A stretch of DNA of 43,591 bases from Acidobacteriota bacterium (lineage in GTDB: Bacteria > Acidobacteriota > Blastocatellia > RBC074). The stretch's first letter is position 1. Every line of letters starts with the position of its first letter. A program made the position numbers and the translations under genes. The stretch lies in the NCBI GenBank assembly GCA_018268995.1, contig JAFDVL010000062.1, positions 1-43,591 on the forward strand, read 5' to 3'. Below are positions 33,877 to 42,161 of the stretch, piece after piece. Below the pieces are notes generated by a model. The model was not told where the DNA came from. It saw only the letters and a list, made by a program, of their open reading frames with translations, and made no database searches.

Positions 33877-35412
33877 ATGATTTGGTCACAAATGAAAATG
33901 ATGCCTTTGCTTGCTGCTCTGGCGATGTCTGTCGGATGGGGCTGGCGGGGCGATTACGGGCATGAAGCGGGTGCAATGGTGCCGGGAGCCTTGCTGGGGC
34001 TGGCGATTGCGCTGACTTCGGGACGCGAAGATTGGGTGAAACGCGCCTCTTTGTTTGCCTTTCTAGGGGCAATTGGCTGGGCGTTTGGCGGGCAAATGAG
34101 TTATGGAATTGTGATTGGTTACACAGCGCATTCCTCGTTCCCTGATGTGTTGTATGGCTATGCGTGTTTATTTGTGATTGGCGCGCTGTGGGGTGCAATT
34201 GGTGCAGGAATCCTGGCATTGGCAATTACTGAACCTCGCTCTGCGCTGGAACAATTCGTCGGGCCACTGGTTTGTTTTTATCTAGTCCTGACGGGCTTGA
34301 ACCTGAGCGGTGTGACAGAACGCCTGAGTGGACGATGGGCATTGCATGATTCCGACTGGGTCATTGCCACAGCCGCTTTGTTGGTCGCCGTGATTTACGG
34401 ATTCCTGCGGCCATCTGCACGCAAGGCTTGCACGTTTATTGCTGTTTTGGCTGGAGGCTGGTGGTTGGGGTTGATCATTTTTGCGCTGTTGTTGAATCTT
34501 CGTATGACTCCGCCGCGAAGCGACAATTGGGCGGGTTGTGTTGGCTTATGGATCGCGTTGATGCTTTACCATTACAGAACGCAGAACCGGATTGCACTGC
34601 AACTTTCATTGGTTGGGCTGTTGGCGGGTGGCATTGGTTTTGCCGTTGCGGATTGGGTGAATATGGCGGGGCGCGCGAAATGGGGCTTGATTGGCAGCTC
34701 TGAAACGTTGCGCGCATTGGATTCGTGGAAGTGGATGGAACAGCTGTTCGGTCTGATCATGGGACTTGGTGTTGCAATTGGTTTTTCACGAATTGCTAAA
34801 CACTCGGTATCACCTGAGGAAGATCAAGTGCCGGGTCGTTTGCGCGCTGTGGCACTGTGGTTTTTATTGATTGTCATGCCGTGGGAAAACCTGCATAAGA
34901 ATGTGCAAACCTGGACAGAAGGGAATTATCTGGCGGAAGGACTGTTTGGCTTTTCTCCACAGCAATGGATATTCCTGGTTGCCGTCCTGCTTTCATTACT
35001 CATCGCGCTGGTGATTTGGCAGTATCATCAAAACGGATTGCCGATGATTTCGACCGACGCGTTCGGACGCGCGCAGATGCTATTTTTGCTGGTGCTGTGG
35101 ATTGCGCTGGTCGCGGATTTTACACGTGCGCTTCCTGGCATGAAATCCAAAGGCGTGCTTTTTGTTCATTTGACTTTCTGGCTGACGGCGCTGGCTTGTA
35201 CGTTTATCGTTTTGAGGCTGCGCCAAGATGCGACGATCACGATTCAGAGCGAATCGCTGACTTGGCAACTAAATTGGAAATTTGGATTATCGTGGGCGTT
35301 GATTCCACTCCTGATTTTTGTTCTGGCCCGGTTGTCGGTGAGGATGCACACCGAACCCTTGCCAGGGAGTCATTTGCGATTTGCAGCGGTTGGCTCAACT
35401 TCGCCCAACTGA
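33877..35412 (+). CDS. Unknown polytopic membrane protein of the DUF1501 cluster
   Basis: I do not recognise a named family. The 511-residue protein has about 11-12 hydrophobic segments and almost no long soluble loops. A distinctive Gly/Trp/His-rich motif (SVGWGWRGDYGHEAGAM) follows the first helix, and WAFGGQMSYG follows the second or third. Such charged and histidine residues within membrane segments suggest an ion, cofactor or substrate path. It lies 10 bp after one DUF1501 gene and 60 bp before another, so it is probably part of the same unit. Transport of a DUF1501/DUF1553 product or a sensing role are both possible; neither is shown. Confidence 0.8.
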   Translation: MIWSQMKMMPLLAALAMSVGWGWRGDYGHEAGAMVPGALLGLAIALTSGREDWVKRASLFAFLGAIGWAFGGQMSYGIVIGYTAHSSFPDVLYGYACLFVIGALWGAIGAGILALAITEPRSALEQFVGPLVCFYLVLTGLNLSGVTERLSGRWALHDSDWVIATAALLVAVIYGFLRPSARKACTFIAVLAGGWWLGLIIFALLLNLRMTPPRSDNWAGCVGLWIALMLYHYRTQNRIALQLSLVGLLAGGIGFAVADWVNMAGRAKWGLIGSSETLRALDSWKWMEQLFGLIMGLGVAIGFSRIAKHSVSPEEDQVPGRLRAVALWFLLIVMPWENLHKNVQTWTEGNYLAEGLFGFSPQQWIFLVAVLLSLLIALVIWQYHQNGLPMISTDAFGRAQMLFLLVLWIALVADFTRALPGMKSKGVLFVHLTFWLTALACTFIVLRLRQDATITIQSESLTWQLNWKFGLSWALIPLLIFVLARLSVRMHTEPLPGSHLRFAAVGSTSPN

Positions 35413-35472
35413 GTCGCCCGCATTTCCATTGAAACGTGCAGGGCTTTGATTTCGTCTTTTAGTAAAACAGAT

Positions 35473-36891
35473 ATGAGTGATAGTAAGAACTCTTTACAAT
35501 CCATTACGCGGCGTCATTTTTTCCAACAGACAGGTTTGAGCATTGGCTCTGTCGCTTTGGCTTCGCTTTTGAATGACCAGCTGTTTGCGCAACAAATTCA
35601 ACATCACGCACCCAAGGCGAAAAATATTATTTATTTGTTTATGGCAGGCGCGCCGTCGCAATTGGAGTTATTCGATTACAAACCCAAGCTGCAACAATTT
35701 GACGGGCAGGATTGTCCGGCAGAGTATCTGAAAGGCGAACGGTTTGCTTTCACAAAGGGCGTTCCCAAGCTGCTCGGCACTCCATTCAATTTCAAGCCAC
35801 GCGGCCAGTCGGGGCAGGTGATTTCTGATCTGCTCCCGCATTTATCCAAACATGCCGATGACATCGCGATCATTCGTTCGATGCGCACTACCCAGTTCAA
35901 CCATGCGCCTGCGCAGATTTTCATGAACACCGGGCATCAAATCGTAGGTCGTCCGAGCATGGGAGCCTGGATGAGCTATGGTCTGGGCAGCGAGAATAAA
36001 GATTTGCCTGGGTTTGTCGTGTTGATTTCAGGCGATAATCAGCCGGATGGTGGAAAGTCATGCTGGGGCAGCGGCTTTTTGCCAACCGTCCATCAGGGCG
36101 TTGAATTCCGTTCCAAAGGCGATCCGGTTTTATTTGTCTCGAACCCCGAAGGCGTCAGCAGCGATGTGCGGCGGCAAACATTGGATGCGATTCGTGACCT
36201 GAACCAAACGCATCAGCAAAAGGTGCTTGATCCCGAAATCAACACCCGCATTTCAGCCTATGAGCTTGCCTACAAGATGCAAACCAGTGTGCCAGAGTTG
36301 ACAGACATTGCCATCGAACCCGCCAAAACGCACGAAGCCTATGGGACACAACCAGGGCAGGCGAGTTTCGCCAACAATTGTTTGCTGGCGCGCCGTCTGG
36401 TTGAACGCGGCGTGCGATTCGTACAGTTGTATCACTGGGGCTGGGATCATCACGGCAATGGCGTCAGCACAGACATCGTCAGCGCGTTGCCGCGAGCTAC
36501 ACGCTTGGTAGACAAACCCATCAGTGCATTGTTGACGGATCTGAAAGAGCGCGGACTGCTGGACACAACGCTGGTAATCTGGGGCGGGGAATTTGGTCGC
36601 ACCCCTGTTAACGAAGCTCGCAACGGCTCGAAGCTGCTGGGACGTGATCATCACCCACGCGCTTTCACGATGTGGCTGGCTGGCGGCGGCGTCAAAGGCG
36701 GCATCACGTATGGCCAGACAGATGAACTGGGATACAACATCGCTGAAAACCCTGTGGATGTTCACGATTTGCACGCGACAATCCTGCATTTAATGGGAAT
36801 TGATCACCTGAAATTGACCTACCGATTTCAGGGCCGCGATTTTCGCCTGACGGATGTGCATGGCAATGTGGTGAAAAAGATTCTGGCATGA
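35473..36891 (+). CDS. DUF1501 protein, Tat-exported (copy 2)
   Basis: This 472-residue paralog has a Tat motif TRRHFFQQTGLSIGSVALAS. It carries the same conserved blocks: FMAGAPSQLELFDYKP, GRPSMGAWMSYGLGSENKDLP, HWGWDHHG, WGGEFGRT, GRDHHPRAFT, and the tail FQGRDFRLTDVHGNVVKKIL. The ATG at 35473 is preferred over an in-frame TTG at 35446 because it gives a normal Tat signal with a short n-region. It precedes the third DUF1549/DUF1553 gene, the usual pairing of the two families. Function is inferred from context only (extracytoplasmic hydrolase-fold partner). Confidence 0.91.
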   Translation: MSDSKNSLQSITRRHFFQQTGLSIGSVALASLLNDQLFAQQIQHHAPKAKNIIYLFMAGAPSQLELFDYKPKLQQFDGQDCPAEYLKGERFAFTKGVPKLLGTPFNFKPRGQSGQVISDLLPHLSKHADDIAIIRSMRTTQFNHAPAQIFMNTGHQIVGRPSMGAWMSYGLGSENKDLPGFVVLISGDNQPDGGKSCWGSGFLPTVHQGVEFRSKGDPVLFVSNPEGVSSDVRRQTLDAIRDLNQTHQQKVLDPEINTRISAYELAYKMQTSVPELTDIAIEPAKTHEAYGTQPGQASFANNCLLARRLVERGVRFVQLYHWGWDHHGNGVSTDIVSALPRATRLVDKPISALLTDLKERGLLDTTLVIWGGEFGRTPVNEARNGSKLLGRDHHPRAFTMWLAGGGVKGGITYGQTDELGYNIAENPVDVHDLHATILHLMGIDHLKLTYRFQGRDFRLTDVHGNVVKKILA

Positions 36892-36913
36892 GCAATTTCT
36901 TGCTCTGAGGATT

Positions 36914-36941
36914 TTGTTGTGGACTCAAACAAATGTATAAA
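36914..36941 (+). promoter_or_regulatory. Weak promoter candidate for the third DUF1553 gene
   Basis: TTGTTG (36914-36919), a 16-bp spacer, then TATAAA (36936-36941). The -10 matches five of six positions but the -35 is poor. It lies about 90 bp before the start codon. Confidence 0.25.
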
Positions 36942-37031
36942 TAGTCGAGCACAGCGCGATTGGGTTATCGCCTGTTCGCTCTATCTGCCGCACGAAACCC
37001 AGACTCAAAGCTGTACATCACGTGATTTGCT

Positions 37032-40000
37032 ATGAGACGAATATTCAAACTAACGCTCCTTGTTTCGCTGGCTTTTACCTTTCTTACCTTCAATCGCACA
37101 TTAGGCGCGCACGTCGCCTCCTTCTTTGCGCAGGATCGGGTGGATTTTGTGCGCGACATTCAACCGATTTTTCAAGCGCATTGCGCACAGTGTCACGGCG
37201 CAGAAAAGCAGTCTTCGCAGTTGAGTGTGCTGAATAAAACCTCAATCGCACGCGTGCTCGTCCCCGGAAATAGTAAGAACAGTCGGCTGGTACATCGCCT
37301 GCTCGGATTGAATGGGGAAGCGCGGATGCCAAAAGGCGGAGAGGCGCTCAAGCCAGAGCAGATCGCAATGATTCAACGCTGGATTGATGAGGGAGCCGAT
37401 TTCCCGGTCAGTGCTTCTGTCGAAGCGAAGTCCACCAGACATTGGTCATTGGTGACGCCTGTCAGCCCGGCGATTCCATCTGTCCGCAATAAATCCTGGG
37501 TGCGCAATCCTATTGATAGCTTCATTCTGGCTCGGCTCGAAAAAGAGAACCTCAAACCTTCACCCGAAGCAGACAAGGCGACCTTGCTACGCCGTTTGAG
37601 TTTGGATTTGATTGGCTTGTTGCCAACACCAGAAGAACTAGAGGCATTTCTGAAAGACAATGCACCGAACGCCTATGAAAAGCAGGTCGAACGATTGCTG
37701 GCGTCCCCACATTATGGCGAACGATGGGGGCGGCATTGGTTAGATCAGGCGCGGTATGCCGATTCCAATGGCTACACGATTGATGGCGAGCGTGTGATGT
37801 GGCCCTATCGCGACTGGGTGATTCAGGCATTCAATGAAGACAAGCCTTTTGATCGGTTCACCATCGAACAACTCGCTGGTGATTTGTTGCCAAATCCAAC
37901 CAAAGCACAGCTTGTCGCGACAGGCTTTCACCGCAATACGGTCATCAACGAAGAAGGCGGCGTAGACCCGGAGCAGGCGCGCGTCGAACAGGTCATGGAT
38001 CGTCTCAGCACGACCGGCGCAGTTTGGCTGGGACTGACCATCGGATGTGCGCAATGCCATACGCACAAATTCGATCCGATCCCGCACAAAGAGTATTACC
38101 AAATGCTCGCGTTCTTTAATTCGACGATGGACGTGAACAATCAGGGGCCAGTGGTTCCTGTGGTGCGCGGGGAGATGTTCGGAAAACCGGAAACAATAGC
38201 TGACCCTAACGACGCAACAATGGCGCGACGCAACATGATGACCGGAGAGTTAAAGCAGGGTGATTGGGAGCGCATGGAAATCGCCCGACTGGAACGCAAT
38301 CCAGCGGTGACAGCCCCGAATCAAGCGGTCGAATGGCTTCCGTTCGACATCGTCAAATTTGACACCGAGGCGGCTGGAAAATTGCAGCGATTGGATGACG
38401 GATCGTTTTTGATTGCAGCAAACGGTTCAGCCAATGACGCGTACCGCATTCTGGTCAGGATCAATTCGCCACGCGTCGCTGCGGTACGTTTGCGTGTGTT
38501 GCCACACGAAGCCTTGCCGAAGAACGGGCCGGGCCTGGCAGGTGATGGAACATTTGCCTTGAGCGAATTTTACATTGATAGCGAGGGCGGGCGGCATTCA
38601 TTCAACGATGCTTTTGCTGATGATGAGCAAAGTTCGTTTCCCGCGCGAGCTGCCAGCGATGGCGACCGTCGAACTGGTTGGGCGGTTACAGTCGCTGCTG
38701 ATAACCCAAAGCCGCACGAAGCTGTGTTCGTCTATGCCAAGCCGAAAGAATTTGCCAGCCGTCAGATTCAATTCGTGATGCGTCACGATGCTGAAACTGG
38801 TCGTGGCATTGGGCATTTTGCGATTGAGGTCGCCACCGAAACACCGCATGACGCGCGCGGCGCAGCTTTGCTGACGGCACTGAAGCAACCGCTCAATGCG
38901 CGCACGCCTGAACAACAAACATTGGTTGCTGCGGCGTATGCCTCGGCGCGTGCGGTCAGGGAAAGACAGGCGGGTAATGCCGTCATGGCAATGATCATGC
39001 GTGACGTTGCCGTGCCGCGTGAATCCTACATTTTTCGGCGCGGAGATTTTACGCGTCCCGACAAGGCAGCAGGCCTGTTGCAACCCGGCGTACTGAGCGC
39101 CGTTGCACCTGTCTTGTCTGAGCCTGGAACGCCACGCACGCGTCTTGATCTCGCGAAATGGTTGGTCAATCCTGCAAATCCGCTAACGCCACGTGTCACG
39201 ATGAATCGAATCTGGATGCGTTATTTTGGGCGTGGTATCGTCGAAACCGAAGAGGATTTTGGGACACAGGGCGCGCGGCCCTCACATCCCGAATTGCTGG
39301 ATTGGTTGGCGACTGAGTTCATTCGACAAGGTTGGAGTATGAAGGCAATGCATCGCCTGATTGTGAACAGCGCAACTTATCGGCAATCTTCATCTGCGCG
39401 TAAGGATTTGGTTGATATTGATCCGCGCAATCTGTTGCTGGCACGACAGGAACGGTTTCGCGTTGAAGCTGAAATCGTCCGCGATGCTGCCCTAACTGCC
39501 AGCGGACTTCTGAACCCAAAAATTGGCGGCCCCAGCGTGCGCCCCCCTCAACCGGATGGTGTTTATGCATTCACACAGAATCGAAAGAATTGGACGACCG
39601 CCACAGGTGCTGACCGGTTCCGCCGCGCGATGTATACGCACTTTTTCCGTAGCGCCCCCTATCCGTTGTTCACGACGTTCGATACACCCGATTTCCAACA
39701 GGTTTGCACACGCCGTCACCGCTCGAACACGCCGCTGCAATCGCTGACGCTCGCGAACGATCCCGCGTTCCTGGAAATCGCACAAGGCTTGGCCGCCCGA
39801 TTGGTGCGCGATGTGCCAGGTGAATTTGCGGCAACGTTGGACGCGCGCTTAAAGCAGGCGTTCACACTTTGCTTTAGCCGTCCGCCTAATGCAGCAGAAC
39901 TCGCTGCCCTGCACAGCTACGTCGAACGGCAAGTGCAGGGTTTCACCCGTCAACCTGTTTCATCGCTTGTGAATAAGGATTTGACGCAAGCTGGCTTGAC

Positions 40001-40076
40001 TGAAGCGCAGGCTGCGGCCCTGACTGCGGCAGCGCGCGTGTTGTTCAATACGGATAATTTCATTACGCGAGAATGA
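37032..40076 (+). CDS. Secreted PSCyt1/DUF1549/DUF1553 protein (paralog 3, no insert)
   Basis: This 1014-residue exported paralog has a signal peptide (about 1-34). Its PSCyt1 haem motif is CAQCH at 51-55, and a second motif CAQCHTHKFDPI lies in DUF1549 near 339. A beta-sandwich middle domain (about 440-620) with LRVLPHEALPKNGPG resembles that of paralog 1. DUF1553 forms the C-terminus (NPLTPRVTMNRIWMRYFGRG, HPELLDWLATEFIRQGW, RRHRSNTPLQSLTLANDP). It has no palindrome-derived peptide at the DUF1553 site, so it serves as the reference for the uninterrupted form. It follows a DUF1501 gene by 140 bp. Confidence 0.9.
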   Translation: MRRIFKLTLLVSLAFTFLTFNRTLGAHVASFFAQDRVDFVRDIQPIFQAHCAQCHGAEKQSSQLSVLNKTSIARVLVPGNSKNSRLVHRLLGLNGEARMPKGGEALKPEQIAMIQRWIDEGADFPVSASVEAKSTRHWSLVTPVSPAIPSVRNKSWVRNPIDSFILARLEKENLKPSPEADKATLLRRLSLDLIGLLPTPEELEAFLKDNAPNAYEKQVERLLASPHYGERWGRHWLDQARYADSNGYTIDGERVMWPYRDWVIQAFNEDKPFDRFTIEQLAGDLLPNPTKAQLVATGFHRNTVINEEGGVDPEQARVEQVMDRLSTTGAVWLGLTIGCAQCHTHKFDPIPHKEYYQMLAFFNSTMDVNNQGPVVPVVRGEMFGKPETIADPNDATMARRNMMTGELKQGDWERMEIARLERNPAVTAPNQAVEWLPFDIVKFDTEAAGKLQRLDDGSFLIAANGSANDAYRILVRINSPRVAAVRLRVLPHEALPKNGPGLAGDGTFALSEFYIDSEGGRHSFNDAFADDEQSSFPARAASDGDRRTGWAVTVAADNPKPHEAVFVYAKPKEFASRQIQFVMRHDAETGRGIGHFAIEVATETPHDARGAALLTALKQPLNARTPEQQTLVAAAYASARAVRERQAGNAVMAMIMRDVAVPRESYIFRRGDFTRPDKAAGLLQPGVLSAVAPVLSEPGTPRTRLDLAKWLVNPANPLTPRVTMNRIWMRYFGRGIVETEEDFGTQGARPSHPELLDWLATEFIRQGWSMKAMHRLIVNSATYRQSSSARKDLVDIDPRNLLLARQERFRVEAEIVRDAALTASGLLNPKIGGPSVRPPQPDGVYAFTQNRKNWTTATGADRFRRAMYTHFFRSAPYPLFTTFDTPDFQQVCTRRHRSNTPLQSLTLANDPAFLEIAQGLAARLVRDVPGEFAATLDARLKQAFTLCFSRPPNAAELAALHSYVERQVQGFTRQPVSSLVNKDLTQAGLTEAQAAALTAAARVLFNTDNFITRE

Positions 40077-40161
40077 TGGCCTTCCAGACTTCGCCGCGCT
40101 GCGCGACAAAGAGCGGCACATGAATTTATTTTGTCGCCCTTCGACTTAGAAAAAGGAAAGC

Positions 40162-41271
40162 ATGCGTCAAATCTTTTGTCAGGTTTTATGGTCTGCATTG
40201 TCGGCGACGGCAATTCTCGCGGGTACATCACTCGTTGCCCCCGTGCTTGCGGCCACCATCGTGTATGTCAGCAATGCCGAAAGCAATGACATTTATGTGC
40301 TGCAACTGAATCGGGAAACGGGCGAATTGACCTTGATTGAAACGGTGCCAATTCCCGGCGTCGTGAAATCAGGGATGTCTACGCCGCTGGCCATCAGCCC
40401 GGATCGGCGGTTTTTGTTTGTCGCGACGCGTGGTGAGCCGCAGATGGTGGCTTCGTACGCGATTGATGCTAAAAGCGGAAAGCTGAAATATTTGGGCAAC
40501 GGCCCGCTCGTAGACAGCATGCCCTTCATTGCGACAGATCGAACGGGGCGGTATTTGTTCGCGGCTTCATTTCCCGGTCACAAGCTCACGGTCAATCCCA
40601 TCAACGCGCAAGGCATCGTGCAGCCGACGCAGCAAGTGCTGGAGAAGCAAACCAACGCGCATTCGATGATGGCCGACAGGCAGAATCGTTTTGTGCTGGC
40701 GATGACGCTTGGCAATGACTTGGTGAATGTGTTCAAGTTCGATGCAAAGACTGGCAAGCTGGAACCCAACACACCGCCCTCGGTTTCTGTCAAAGCCAAA
40801 ACCGGGCCGCGTCATTTTGTGTTTCATCCGAACAGCAAGCTTGTGTATATGCTCGGCGAACTTGATGCGACGATTCACGTGTTTGATTGGGATGCGGGCA
40901 AAGGGCAACTGAAAGAAAAACAATCGGTCAATGCGTTGTTGCCAGGAACGACCGGACGCATCGCAGCAGCGGATTTGCACATCACGCCAAACGGCAAGTT
41001 TTTGTACAGCACGGAGCGCACGTCAAACGCGCTCGCAGGATTCAAAATCAATCCTGCCGATGGCACGTTGTCGCTGATTGAATTTGTGCCGACCGAAAAC
41101 CAGCCGCGCACATTCAGCATTGATTCATCAGGTCGCTATTTGTTTGTCGCGGGGCAACGTTCGCATCGCATGTCGAGTTTCCAGATTGACGCCGGTACAG
41201 GTAAGCTGACGAAGCTCAAGGAATATTCGGTAGGCAAAAATCCGACCTGGATTGAAATCGTGGACTTTTAG
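40162..41271 (+). CDS. Exported lactonase-family beta-propeller
   Basis: This 369-residue protein has a signal peptide (about 1-28). A seven-bladed lactonase (PF10282) propeller follows. Repeats such as YVSNAESNDIYVLQLNRETG, ISPDRRFLFVATRG, TPNGKFLYSTERTSN and IDSSGRYLFVAGQRS mark the blades. Cytoplasmic relatives hydrolyse 6-phosphogluconolactone (Pgl), but exported members have other or unknown lactone substrates. AAAAAGGAAAG precedes the ATG. Its place after the DUF1553 gene and before a carbonic anhydrase suggests work on sugar lactones in the periplasm, which is inference. Confidence 0.88.
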   Translation: MRQIFCQVLWSALSATAILAGTSLVAPVLAATIVYVSNAESNDIYVLQLNRETGELTLIETVPIPGVVKSGMSTPLAISPDRRFLFVATRGEPQMVASYAIDAKSGKLKYLGNGPLVDSMPFIATDRTGRYLFAASFPGHKLTVNPINAQGIVQPTQQVLEKQTNAHSMMADRQNRFVLAMTLGNDLVNVFKFDAKTGKLEPNTPPSVSVKAKTGPRHFVFHPNSKLVYMLGELDATIHVFDWDAGKGQLKEKQSVNALLPGTTGRIAAADLHITPNGKFLYSTERTSNALAGFKINPADGTLSLIEFVPTENQPRTFSIDSSGRYLFVAGQRSHRMSSFQIDAGTGKLTKLKEYSVGKNPTWIEIVDF

Positions 41272-41379
41272 ACACACTGAGATTGGCACGTAGTAGTGAA
41301 TGCGTTTGCTACGACGTGAAACGAGTATTTGTTTATCAGGAACGAGGCGCTTCGATTAGGTAGATGGAAAGAAAATGTT

Positions 41380-42078
41380 ATGAAAAAAATATGGCTGATA
41401 ATTTTTGTGTTGTTGTTGAATGGGCTGACATTTGCCAAACAAACCACGAAACATGCAAAGCACAAAGCACCAGTTCTTAACCCTCAGGTGGAATTACAAA
41501 AGTTGATTGATGGAAACAAACGGTTTGCCACACATCACCTCAAACACCCGGATGAGAGTGTTGCGCGGCGAATTCAGTTAGCCAGGAAAGGCCAGCATCC
41601 ATTTGCGATCATCTTGTCCTGCTCCGATTCGCGGCTCCCACCGGAAATTATTTTTGACGAAGGGTTAGGCGATTTGTTTGTCGTACGCATCGCCGGAAAC
41701 ATTGCGGATGATGCTGTGATTGCCAGCATTGAATACGCAGCCGAACATCTGGGGGCATCGCTGTTGATGGTGCTGGGACACGAAAAGTGTGGTGCGGTGA
41801 ATGCTGCCATTGCTAATCAAAGAGAAGGACATATTTCTGCTTTGGTTGATGCCATCCATTCTGCCGTCGAAGATGTGCAGGCTTCACAAGGGAAAAAACA
41901 AGCAGACGACTCGCCACAGTTTCACGAGCAGGTAGCCAAAGCCAATGTCAAAACTGTCATCGGCAGATTGCGCGCCAGCGAACCGATCCTGGCTCATCTG
42001 ATCGCAGAGAAAAAATTGATGGTGGTCGGTGGCTATTACCATTTGGCCAGCGGGAAGGTAAGCCTTCTGCACGATTAA
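41380..42078 (+). CDS. Periplasmic beta-class carbonic anhydrase
   Basis: This 232-residue enzyme interconverts CO2 and bicarbonate. Zinc ligands are Cys81 in SCSDSR (with Asp83 and Arg85 as the catalytic dyad), then His134 and Cys137 in LGHEKCGAV. A signal peptide is evident: MKKIWLIIFVLLLNGLTFAKQ, starting at the ATG 41380. The in-frame upstream start at 41329 would bury it, so 41380 is preferred. Periplasmic beta-CAs are less common than cytosolic ones. Its position next to an exported lactonase and DUF1501/DUF1553 genes is unusual; a pH or bicarbonate role near an acid-releasing extracytoplasmic reaction is possible. Confidence 0.9.
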   Translation: MKKIWLIIFVLLLNGLTFAKQTTKHAKHKAPVLNPQVELQKLIDGNKRFATHHLKHPDESVARRIQLARKGQHPFAIILSCSDSRLPPEIIFDEGLGDLFVVRIAGNIADDAVIASIEYAAEHLGASLLMVLGHEKCGAVNAAIANQREGHISALVDAIHSAVEDVQASQGKKQADDSPQFHEQVAKANVKTVIGRLRASEPILAHLIAEKKLMVVGGYYHLASGKVSLLHD

Positions 42079-42161
42079 TTATCCCGTCACGATTGCCTCT
42101 GACGGCAAGCCGATTTCAGCTTGTGTCAGGTGGAAATCCACTTTTCACGCTCATAAAACTA

